Shown: positions 26,154 through 36,100 of the stretch, piece after piece
How positions within the stretch are numbered: position 1 is the first letter of the stretch
Layout: every line of letters begins with the position of its first letter
NCBI RefSeq assembly: GCF_014698835.1
Contig: NZ_JACJTU010000003.1
Location: 62,001-126,000 of the forward strand
Direction of reading: 5' to 3'
DNA from: Nostoc paludosum FACHB-159
GTDB lineage: Bacteria > Cyanobacteriota > Cyanobacteriia > Cyanobacteriales > Nostocaceae
Length of the DNA stretch: 64,000 nucleotides
Program-made: the position numbers and the translations under genes
The notes under the pieces: generated by a model
The model's database searches: none
The model's input: only the letters and a program-made list of their open reading frames with translations
Told to the model about the DNA's origin: nothing

Positions 26154-29100
26154 CTAACGAGATATTTGATTTGGAACACGATCGAGGTATCCTTTGAGGA
26201 TTTCGGCGATCGCCTGTACATACGGTTGTCGTAGTAAGGTCATATGATTACCGGGTACAGAATATACCTTGGCTCCATCTCTTGCTAACTCACCCCAACC
26301 CCAAGTTACATCTTGCTCATTTGCCATATCACTTGTCTTTAAAAGGATCACTTTTCCGTCATAAGATTTTGGCTGATAACGGAATATAGCTAGGGTGTTA
26401 GCTAGCAGAACCTTGGCTAAACGTGTGACAGCAGGCTGTTGTTCTCCTGCGATAAGTTGGGGAGACTGGGCAGCAACCTGCATAATTTCCGAACGATTCC
26501 CCAACCGGGATACTAAGTGCTTGATTAGACCTTTAGTCTGATAATTTTCCTGAGATGGCTGCAAAGATGATTCTGCTGTTACAAGAGACAGGTAATCATG
26601 GACATAAGGCCAGACATCCTGCACAATCATTCTCAGTAACTCAGCAGACAGTTTCAAGGCATCCTTAGGTTTGTAGCTGCCGATTAAGGAACGGGGAGTA
26701 TCCAGAAGTGCCACTAGGGCAACTTTTTGATTTGCTTGTTGAAGTTGAACAGCCATTTCATAGGCAATGTAGGCTCCTAACGACCAGCCTCCAAGGAAGT
26801 AAGGGCCTTCAGGTTGAACTGAACGCATGGCGTTAATGTAATAACTAGCCATGTCTTCAATTCGCTTGAAAGGCTGTTTCTCTCCTTTGAGTCCTACTGA
26901 CTCTAGCCCATAGACAGGTTGGTCAGAATCAAGCAGATAAGACACGGAGTAATAAGGAAAGATTACACCAGCCATCGGGTGAATCCAGAAAAAGGGTCGC
27001 TTACTTCCATTTGGTTTGATGGGAACTAAGCAGGAATCAGAGGTGGGAGCATTTCCCATACCTCTGTCACCATTTGCCAAGTCTTCTGATGGTAGTGATG
27101 GTGTTTCTATAACTTGAGCGAGTTCTGCAATGGTGGAAGACTTAAACAGAACCCATAATGGTAGCTCACAAGCAAAAGTTTCCCGTAGTTGAGATACAAT
27201 TTGCGCTGCCAGTACCGAATGACCACCCAGTGCAAAGAAATTATCATGGATGCCTACTTTTTCTAGCCCCAGCACTTTTTGAAAGATTTCAGCTAGCTGG
27301 CGTTCGACTTGATTGCGGGGTTCTGTTTGTTCAGGAACCTTCAATCCTGTGTAAGTATGAGTTAACTGTTTGAGATCGACTTCCCCTGAATCTGTCAAAG
27401 GCATTTCATCGAGTTGGACAAAATGGCATTGGGTGGGAGTACCGAAGCGATCGCATAATTGCAATTGCTCAATGGACAATTCGCGGGTATTAGCTGTAAA
27501 TAAGGCGCTTAATTGCTGTAGACTTATACAATCTAACGTAAAGCGTTGAATATGTGACTTGCCAGCATCTAAACCTATTAACAGATGGCTAGAGCGATGT
27601 GCTAAAGCTATCAACAAAGAATCCATTCCTTGAGAGGGTGAAATAGCACAATATCCCTTGGCTTGACTGAGGTCTTTCATGGGATAGCCACGACTCATAC
27701 CAGTTTCGTCCCACATACTCCAACTCAAGCAATAGCTTTGCCAGGAACTATGTTGTCTTTGATAAGTACTAAAGGCTTCTAAAAAACTATTGGCTGCTGC
27801 ATAAGCGCCAACACCCGTACCTCCAAAGAAACTATTGATAGAGGAGAAGTGAACGAAGAAACCATGATTCTGATTTTGTAGCAGGTGATGAAGTACCCAA
27901 GTTCCCATTACCTTCTGTTGCAATCCAGCCATTAAGCTTTCTTTAGTTGCAGATGCTATTAATTCTTCTTGGAGAACTCCTGCTAAATGGATCACCCCAT
28001 CAAATTGAGTTGACCACTGGGATGATACCAAATCAAGGGTCTGCTGCATCTGTGCCACATTGCAAATATCCACAGCTTTATAGAGAATAGAGCCTGAAAG
28101 TTGTTTTAGCTGTTGATAAGCTTGAATCTTAACTGTTAGTTCATCTTCGCCTTCTTGATAATTCTTCCAAGTGCTTTCATCAGGTAAAGGTGTGCGACCA
28201 ATTAACAATAAACGAGCTTGGTAATGTTCTAATAAATACTTGGCAATTTTAACGCCAATGCCTCCTAGTCCACCAGTAATTAAGTAGACACCACCGTTTT
28301 TAAAAGGTAGTTCTTGCTGTTGTTCTTTTTCAAAATCTGTCTTTTGCAGACGAGGAACTAAGCGCTGTCCATCTCTGTAAGCTACTTCCGCTTCTGGAGT
28401 CAAGGCATAAAATTCTGACAACAGATAAGTTCTATTGATTTCAACTGGTGCAATGGGTAGATCGATGTGGCGACAGTCCAACCAAGGGATTTCCTGCGGG
28501 ATGGTTTTGAGCAAGCCTAAAACTGTTGCTTTTGAGGGGGCGATCGCGTCAGTTGGTAAAATAGATTGACTGCAACTAGCTACGAAGAGTAACTGTATAC
28601 GATTTTTTGTTTCATGCAACTGCCCTATCGCTTTTGCTACAAACAGTAAGCTGTAAAGTCCTTGTCGTTGACTAACCTCAAGAGCTTCCAGATTGGAGAT
28701 GGGAGTATTATAGGCTTCATAATTCCAGAGGTGGAAAACATGACCGATGGAGTAATTGTGAGTTTTTAATGCTTTTATTAAACGCTGATAATCTTTTTCA
28801 TCAGCAGGATCGATCGCATAATGTTCACTACTCATTTGCACAAAATTATTTCCTGCCTCAACTTTGATACAAGAATAATTTTGAGCTTCCAACCTTTGAC
28901 AAACTGATTGTCCTAATCCCAAATCATCAAGGAATACTATCACTGCTTGTTTGACAGTTGAAATAGGATTAGTTCGAGCTTGTTTTTGACACCAGATTTT
29001 TTGATAAAACCAATCAGGAATCGTATTCTTGCCTAGTTTAATATCAATTTCTTGAATCAGCGAACTAAAATCACCAGACTCTAGTTTCTGTTTGAGTTGA

Positions 29101-32100
29101 GAACGCTGAATTTTGCCACTTGTAGTTTTAGGAAATTCCTGACGTTCTACAGGAATCACATAAGTGGGAGTAATTCCCAACTGAGAGCTAACTTCTCTTT
29201 TAATGACTTGAATAGCTTCCAAATTTAGTTGAAATTCTGTTGCTTCCGGTGAAAAGAAGATTGCTAATCCTTCAGTTCCAGTCTGTTGGTTAGAGAATGC
29301 ACAAGCACCTGCATAGGTGGGAATTACACCATCGATACTATTAACAATATCTTCGATTTCATAGCAGTAATAATTAGCTCCATTAATGATGATTATTTCC
29401 TTCTCTCGTCCGGTCAAAACCAAATGACCTTTCAAAATAAAACCTAAGTCTCCTGTATTAAACCAACCATCACCAACAAAAGCCTCTGTATTAGCTTGGG
29501 GATTATTTAGATAACCTGGGGTAACTACTTTTCCCTTAATCTGCAAACGCCCTATTACACCTTCTGGTAAAAGGGAATTTTCATCATCAACTATGCGAAT
29601 TTGCACTCCCGGAACTGGAAGACCAAGGTCAGTAAATTCAATTACATCATGAGAATCTGTTATGAGTTCTAACTGACGACCAACAGAAGATTTTTTAATT
29701 CGATAAATATCAGTTTGCTCGTTAAATTGATTTTGATAAGTCATGCAAGTACAGACTTCAGCCATACCAAAAGCCGGTTGCATAACTTGGGAAGAAATAC
29801 CAAAAGATGCAGCGATCGCCAGAAATTCTCGTACAACTTTAGGTGTTACCTGTTCTCCTGCATTCATCAAAAATTTAACTGACGAGAGATCCCAAGTTTT
29901 ACCAGGATTTTTTGCTACTACCTCACTAATCAACTTAAATCCAAAGTTGGGTGACCAACTATGAGAAACTCGATATTGCTCAATCAAATCTAACCATTTT
30001 AAAGGGTTAGCTAAGATAACTGCTGTTTCCACTTCGATTTGTTGACAACCCAAATATGTATCTTTGAAGTGACATGTTAATAAGGGTACAACATGGTCAA
30101 AAGGCAACCAATTTAGGCAAATATCTTCAGTTTTATATCCATTAAATTGTTTAGCTGCATGGATATGAGCAATGATACCTTGATGAGTTTCTTGAATACA
30201 CTTAGGAACTCCTGTGCTACCAGAAGTTAGCTGTAAAAAAGCTACTTCATCAGGGCGACTAGGATAAAATTCTGACGTGGCTGAATAATTTCTTAATTCT
30301 GTTACAGAGCAAATTTTTAATTCTGATAAAGCTAGCGATGAGCGCAAATTTTCCAGTGATTCTTTAATTGAATCACTTGCTAAAATACATGGATGGTCTA
30401 GTAGTTTCCATGTATTGTATAGCTTATTGATAACTGCATTTTTCTCTGTATAATTGGGGGCTACAGCTACAGTTACAGGTTGAATTCCTCCAAGAATGCA
30501 TCCCCATAAAATTGGGAAATAATCTCGTAGCGATGCAATTTGCAGGATAACTCGCTGTCCTGGCTGCAAACCTTGATTTCGCAAGCCGTTAAGAATGCAT
30601 TTAGCCTCGTCTAATAGGCTAGTGTATGTTTGAAATTCTTTTTGACCTTTTGCAGAAATGTAAGTAATGCCTTGATTTTTGTATTGAGTTGCTGTTTGTA
30701 TTAATGCTTGTGTTAAAGTCTTGGGAGCATCTTCTGGTATGTTCAGCGGTCCGCCATCACTAATAGCAGGTGTTGTGAATTTTGGTTTTTCTGTCGGCAC
30801 AAAACCCACATTGGAAGTAGTTTCAGCAATCGGTAAGGCAATAGTTGTGCTGTTTGTTCCTGGTGGCAGTAATTTTGATAAGTGTAGTGGTGAGGGTGAA
30901 GGTGTGTGACGTGAAGTTGCAACCACCACCGCCTGCTGAATTTCAGGAAGGCTGTTTAATTGTTGCTGCCATTGTTCTATAAGTTTAGTATCAATAACTT
31001 CTAAAGAAGTGAGAACTTGTTCATCAACTTGCCCTGTTGCTGTTAACGGCAAAGTTGATACAGGTAGATAGGTAACTGGCAACATATAATCGGGCAAGTT
31101 AGCCTGTAATTGAGTATGCAAAAACTCAGAAGATAAGGATTTTGAGGAAACAATGTAAGCAACGAGTTTCCCCTCCCGCGCCAGAACATAGCAATCTTCT
31201 ACACTGGAAATTGATAGTAAAACCTGCTCTATACTCTGAAGATTTATCCGGTGTCCCCTAATCCAGGCTTGCCGTTGTATTAATCCCAATACCTCTAAAG
31301 ATCCATCTAGTCGCAGGCGACCCCACTTTCTTGTTCTTACTAAGCTTCCTAATAAGGGATGTTCTAAAACCTCAATTGAACCTTCTTCTTGCTGCAAGTG
31401 ATTTTTATTTAAATAGCTATTACCAATATAAATTTCTCCTTCCACACCGAAAGGAAGCAATTCTCCATAATTATCTAATACATAAATTGGTGAATTATCA
31501 ATATATTCAGTACTAATAAATCTATGATTTTGAGTTTTGATAGCAGGGTCGTGACATACCGCTAATATCTGCTGTCGTTCTCTTTCATTTAGAAGAGGCA
31601 GTTGACTCACTTTCTGCTGCGGATTGGATACAATTGCTTCTAATAAATTCTGAAAATGACCAGCCATCTGAACAATAGTTTGTTCATCAAATAAATCAGT
31701 ATTGTACCTGAAAGATCCGACTAGATCCGAACTACCTTCAGACATCATCAAGTCAAGATCAAACTGTCCCTCCATTTGGGACATTTCGTAAGGTTTTAAT
31801 TTAAATCCTTCTCGATCTACTTCACCACCCAATAACAATTGTTGGCTATACTCATACTGGCGTAAGTTTTGCAAAACAAAGTTGAATAAAGCCTGAAAAA
31901 TAGGGGAACGGCTAGGATCGCGCTTTGATTGCAATCGCTCTACCAGTAAAGCAAAGGGAAAATCTTGATGCGCTAATGCTTCGGATACGCAAGAGCGAAT
32001 TTGAGCGAGAAACTCGTGAAAACTAGGATTTCCTGAAAGATTTGCCCGCATGACAACAGGATCGACAAAATAGCCCACCAGTGGCACAAATTCGGGCTGA

Positions 32101-33104
32101 GTTCTACCTGAGGTGGGAACACCAACTAGGATATCTTCTTGTCTGGTATAACGATATAACAGAACCTGAAAAGCAGCTAGCAGAAGCATATATTGAGTTA
32201 CGCCTGCTGTTTGAGCTAGCTGTTTGAGTTGTTCTGTTAGCTCTGGAGATAGTTTGAAGCTATGAGAAGCGCCGTTATAGGTTTGTATGGGTGGTCGTGG
32301 TCGGTCTGTGGGTAAATTGAGTACAGGTAAGTCCCCTGCTAGTTTTTGCTGCCAGTAGTTCCAAAGTTTTTCTCCTTGAGTACTTGACAATAATTCTCTT
32401 TGCCAGCGCACGTAATCTATGTAGGAGTGCTTTAGAGGAGTTAGAGATGGCTGAACTCCTGACTTTAGGGCAGGATAAATCATAATCATCTCTTCCATCA
32501 ATAGTGGAAGACACCAAGCATCAAGCGCAACATGGTGTACTGTTAGTAAAAGAACATGATTTTGGTCAGAGCAAGTGAACAAACGCACTCGCATCACTGG
32601 GCCATTTTCTATATTAAAAGGTCGCAAGTATTCCTGAAAAACTTTTTGATGAAGCTCTTGTTCACTCCAAGTAGAAGCATCGATTTGCTGAAAGTCTGCT
32701 ACCTGAGTTTGATAAAGTTGTTGAACTGGCTTATTGCCTTGCTTGGGAAATGTGCTACTTAACAGTGGATGACGTTCCATTAAAGTCTGGAAAGTCTTGT
32801 GCAATGTCGTGACGTTGACTTGGCAACAGATACGACAGGTAGATGCAACATTATACGTCGCTTTTTCTGGTGCTAATTGCCATATAAACCACATGGCTTG
32901 TTGACCGTAGGAGAGCGGATAAATATTTAAAATATTTGGAGAATCATGGAGTATCTGTAAAATTTCAGTTTTATGCTGTTTGAGTTGAGCAATTACATCA
33001 GGTGTTAAGACGGACTGAGAACCACCAATACGCAGTTTTTCCCCGACATGTGCTAACTTAACTCCTTTAAAAGAAAGCTCTTGTAAAAATTCTACTAAAC
33101 TCAT
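26154..33104 (-). CDS. Hybrid megasynthase: docking-C-partial A-A(keto acid)-KR-PCP-TE
   Basis: The 2316 residues read in order as follows. 1-55 is a TubC-like docking domain. About 60-500 is a condensation domain with intact HHVALD (190-195). About 535-700 is only the C-terminal part of an adenylation domain (VLDNYGELLPFGVEGEIYIG to PLTATGQVD). About 785-1340 is a complete adenylation domain of the type that activates alpha-keto or aryl acids (QLTSGSTGVPK at 958-968, FNTGDLG, TTSGKIQR). About 1370-1880 is a ketoreductase (GGLGGIG at 1611, Y1768, N1772). A short adenylation-like tail follows at about 1895-1915. Then come a carrier domain with S1963 and a thioesterase with GWSLG (S2108) and a late His (2287). 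Inferred role: activate an alpha-keto acid, reduce it to an alpha-hydroxy acid, esterify it with the chain from the PKS and release it. Its ATG overlaps the PKS stop by four bases. Confidence 0.88.
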   Translation of the reverse strand: MSLVEFLQELSFKGVKLAHVGEKLRIGGSQSVLTPDVIAQLKQHKTEILQILHDSPNILNIYPLSYGQQAMWFIWQLAPEKATYNVASTCRICCQVNVTTLHKTFQTLMERHPLLSSTFPKQGNKPVQQLYQTQVADFQQIDASTWSEQELHQKVFQEYLRPFNIENGPVMRVRLFTCSDQNHVLLLTVHHVALDAWCLPLLMEEMIMIYPALKSGVQPSLTPLKHSYIDYVRWQRELLSSTQGEKLWNYWQQKLAGDLPVLNLPTDRPRPPIQTYNGASHSFKLSPELTEQLKQLAQTAGVTQYMLLLAAFQVLLYRYTRQEDILVGVPTSGRTQPEFVPLVGYFVDPVVMRANLSGNPSFHEFLAQIRSCVSEALAHQDFPFALLVERLQSKRDPSRSPIFQALFNFVLQNLRQYEYSQQLLLGGEVDREGFKLKPYEMSQMEGQFDLDLMMSEGSSDLVGSFRYNTDLFDEQTIVQMAGHFQNLLEAIVSNPQQKVSQLPLLNERERQQILAVCHDPAIKTQNHRFISTEYIDNSPIYVLDNYGELLPFGVEGEIYIGNSYLNKNHLQQEEGSIEVLEHPLLGSLVRTRKWGRLRLDGSLEVLGLIQRQAWIRGHRINLQSIEQVLLSISSVEDCYVLAREGKLVAYIVSSKSLSSEFLHTQLQANLPDYMLPVTYLPVSTLPLTATGQVDEQVLTSLEVIDTKLIEQWQQQLNSLPEIQQAVVVATSRHTPSPSPLHLSKLLPPGTNSTTIALPIAETTSNVGFVPTEKPKFTTPAISDGGPLNIPEDAPKTLTQALIQTATQYKNQGITYISAKGQKEFQTYTSLLDEAKCILNGLRNQGLQPGQRVILQIASLRDYFPILWGCILGGIQPVTVAVAPNYTEKNAVINKLYNTWKLLDHPCILASDSIKESLENLRSSLALSELKICSVTELRNYSATSEFYPSRPDEVAFLQLTSGSTGVPKCIQETHQGIIAHIHAAKQFNGYKTEDICLNWLPFDHVVPLLTCHFKDTYLGCQQIEVETAVILANPLKWLDLIEQYRVSHSWSPNFGFKLISEVVAKNPGKTWDLSSVKFLMNAGEQVTPKVVREFLAIAASFGISSQVMQPAFGMAEVCTCMTYQNQFNEQTDIYRIKKSSVGRQLELITDSHDVIEFTDLGLPVPGVQIRIVDDENSLLPEGVIGRLQIKGKVVTPGYLNNPQANTEAFVGDGWFNTGDLGFILKGHLVLTGREKEIIIINGANYYCYEIEDIVNSIDGVIPTYAGACAFSNQQTGTEGLAIFFSPEATEFQLNLEAIQVIKREVSSQLGITPTYVIPVERQEFPKTTSGKIQRSQLKQKLESGDFSSLIQEIDIKLGKNTIPDWFYQKIWCQKQARTNPISTVKQAVIVFLDDLGLGQSVCQRLEAQNYSCIKVEAGNNFVQMSSEHYAIDPADEKDYQRLIKALKTHNYSIGHVFHLWNYEAYNTPISNLEALEVSQRQGLYSLLFVAKAIGQLHETKNRIQLLFVASCSQSILPTDAIAPSKATVLGLLKTIPQEIPWLDCRHIDLPIAPVEINRTYLLSEFYALTPEAEVAYRDGQRLVPRLQKTDFEKEQQQELPFKNGGVYLITGGLGGIGVKIAKYLLEHYQARLLLIGRTPLPDESTWKNYQEGEDELTVKIQAYQQLKQLSGSILYKAVDICNVAQMQQTLDLVSSQWSTQFDGVIHLAGVLQEELIASATKESLMAGLQQKVMGTWVLHHLLQNQNHGFFVHFSSINSFFGGTGVGAYAAANSFLEAFSTYQRQHSSWQSYCLSWSMWDETGMSRGYPMKDLSQAKGYCAISPSQGMDSLLIALAHRSSHLLIGLDAGKSHIQRFTLDCISLQQLSALFTANTRELSIEQLQLCDRFGTPTQCHFVQLDEMPLTDSGEVDLKQLTHTYTGLKVPEQTEPRNQVERQLAEIFQKVLGLEKVGIHDNFFALGGHSVLAAQIVSQLRETFACELPLWVLFKSSTIAELAQVIETPSLPSEDLANGDRGMGNAPTSDSCLVPIKPNGSKRPFFWIHPMAGVIFPYYSVSYLLDSDQPVYGLESVGLKGEKQPFKRIEDMASYYINAMRSVQPEGPYFLGGWSLGAYIAYEMAVQLQQANQKVALVALLDTPRSLIGSYKPKDALKLSAELLRMIVQDVWPYVHDYLSLVTAESSLQPSQENYQTKGLIKHLVSRLGNRSEIMQVAAQSPQLIAGEQQPAVTRLAKVLLANTLAIFRYQPKSYDGKVILLKTSDMANEQDVTWGWGELARDGAKVYSVPGNHMTLLRQPYVQAIAEILKGYLDRVPNQISR

Positions 33105-36100
33105 ATTTCTATCTCAATCCAATCACTAACTTTGGCGTTCACTAGCTGAAATTGCTCATTCTTTTCTGGCTCCACAGTTTGAGTAACATTTGGAGCTAGT
33201 TGATAGTTAAGCTGATTTGCTAGAGTTACAATAGTGGCTCCTTCCATAAAGGTGTTAATAGAAACATCAGATTTCAAATCGGTTTGAATTTGGTTACGCA
33301 ATTCCACAACCATGAGAGAATCCATGCCCATTTCAAAAAACTTTTGCTCTGTACTCGGTAGTTGAGAGCCTTTAAATCCTACAATTCTCCCTACTTGTCG
33401 TTGTAGATAAGCTATTAATAGACTGAGGCGATCGCTTTCTTTTTTCTCTTCTATTTCCTGAAGAATTGTAGCGTTTTTGCTGGCAATTAACGGTTTTGTT
33501 GGCTGTGGTTCTACTTCAATTTTTTCTAGTAGTAATCGCTGTCGTCCTATGCCATACAATTGTTTAAATAAACTCCAATCGACATCAGCGATCGCTGTCT
33601 GTACACTACCACTAGTCCATAAATGTTCTAAAGCTGCGATCGCTTGTTCGGGGGATAATGGTTCTACGCCTCTTTTGCTCAGTTCTCTCAACCCTTCTTC
33701 ATCAGCCATACCACCGCCAGCCCAAGGGCCCCAACTAACGCTGAAACTGGGCAATCCCATAGCTTGACGGTAATAAGTTAGCCCATCTAAGAAATGGTTA
33801 GCTGCTGCATAATGGGCTTGACCAGCAGCACCCCAAACACCAGCAATTGAAGAAAAGTTAACAAAAAAGTCCAGTTCTTTATCTTGGGTGAGTTGATGCA
33901 GAATCCATCCACCGATGACTTTGGGACGCATCACCGCTTCTAATTGACTGAGTTCCATTTGCCCCATTGGTTGATATCCTGCCACACCAGCAGCGTGTAC
34001 AATTCCTTTGAGCGGTGGCATAGAAGTGTCTATTTGCTCAAACACGCTTGCGAGTTCTGCAAAATTGCAGACATCAGCCTGAAGCTCAACTATTTTGGCT
34101 CCCTGTTGTTGTAAACGACTAATGGCTGATTTTGCTGAGTTTGAGGGTTGACTCCGACTGATTAATACTAAATACCTAGCTCCCTTATCTACCATCCATT
34201 GGGCTGTGTGCAATCCTAAAGCACCCAGTCCTCCCGTAATTAGGTAGGTAGCATTGGAGGACAATGACATCGGTAAAGATACAGTTGGGGGTTGCTTGAC
34301 TAAACGAGATATATAAGTTTGCCCTCCGCGCCGGGCTAAATGGTCTTCTTGTGAGTTGTCTGTGAAGATTTGCAGAAGTATTTCTGCTTCATCTTCGGTA
34401 GCTTGTGGGTCTAAATCTATTAAACCACCCCACAGTTGGGGATATTCTAAGGATATGCCTCGACCAAAGCCCCATAAGGGGGATTGAGCCACTGCTAGTT
34501 TCTCTGTTTTTGATGACACTGGCTGAGAACCCTTGGTGATTAACCATAGTTGAGGCGAACTAGCAGTAGGATTTTTGACTATTGCTTGGAGCAAGTGCAA
34601 CACACTACCACATCCCCAAAGTTGGGATTGTTCTAAGCCAGAAATTGTTAAATCTTGTGGAACAGGAGCATCCAAACTCCACAAATGAATTACCTTTTGC
34701 AGTGGCAATTGGCTGGTTTTTAAGATGTCTTGATAAATTTGTTCAAAATCTTGAGGATGAGAGGGATTTAGTTGATAAGTTTGTGTCTTTTGGCCTGTCT
34801 TTTCATTTTGATAGGTATGCCCTCGATGAACTAAAGTGCATTCATGTCCTTGCTGCTGCAATTTAGTCGCTAAAGCTGTCCCCAATCCTGTGGAATCAGC
34901 AAAAATTAACCAGTGACTCAATTTTTGAGAATTTGTTTTTAAATGATGACTTTGAGGCTCCCACTCTATTTGATAAAACCTACTTTGTATTTCTCCTAAC
35001 AACTGCCTTTGCAAAACATTCAAAAGGCTCTGGCGACTGACGCGTTTTCCAATTAAGCCTTCAATTTCAGCAACTACAACTCCATTATTATCAAATAATA
35101 ATGCATTAGAACTAGAAATATCTTTATTACTGGTGTCTTTGTAGGATATTTCTACTTGACTCCACAGTTGAGAGCTAGAACAACGATATACTTTTAGACG
35201 CTCTATCTTGATTGGAAGATAGATATCAATTGAATTAACTCGATCGATATCTAGTTTTAGACCATATACTGAATGCAAGCAGGAATCTAGTAAAGCTGGA
35301 TGTATTTTGTATTTTTCTGCTTCCTGGGAAAGCTCTGGTGATAATTGAATTAAGCCGAGGATTTTATCTTGAGTCTTCCAAAGATTTTTCACAGCTTGAA
35401 AACTTGGGCCATAAATCATGCCTTGGTCTTCTAGTTCTCGATATAAAATTTCAATCGCAACTTTTTCTGTGTATTCTTGTTGCAATACAGACAAATTGAC
35501 AAAACCAATATCATCTGTCTCTTTGCCTTTTAATACCTTACCGGAAGCGTGGAGCGTAAAAGACTGATTTTCTTGGTTTTGTTCTGTACTTAAGCTGAAA
35601 ATTTCAAATTTATAAATATTAGTTTCTAAAGGTTTTAAAACTATTTGTACTGTTTTATCTTGAGCTTCGGAAAAAATTAATGCTTGGTAGATATTTACAT
35701 CTTCAAGAATTAAATGATCTGATTTGAAAATAGCTGCTCCTGCCGCCAAAGCCATTTCTAAGTAGGCTGTCGCAGGTAATACTGGCTTGTTAAAAACACG
35801 ATGGTGGTTGAGATAAGCAGGTTCAGAAATACTTAACTGGGATTCAAAACGCTGTTCTTCTGAACCAGCTAGGCGAAGCTTTTGACCCAGTAAGGGGTGG
35901 AGATTTTTAATTTTTGGTAAATATTGCTTTTGAGGATGGGTTTTGCCTGTTTCAAACCAATAGCGTTGGCGTTGGAACGGATAAGTGGGCAATATCACCT
36001 TCTGACGCCCATACTCCCGGTCAAGTCTTAACCAATCTACCTGGAATCCGGCCACATACAACTGCCCTAAACTAGAAAGTAACACTTGCCATTCGTCGAA

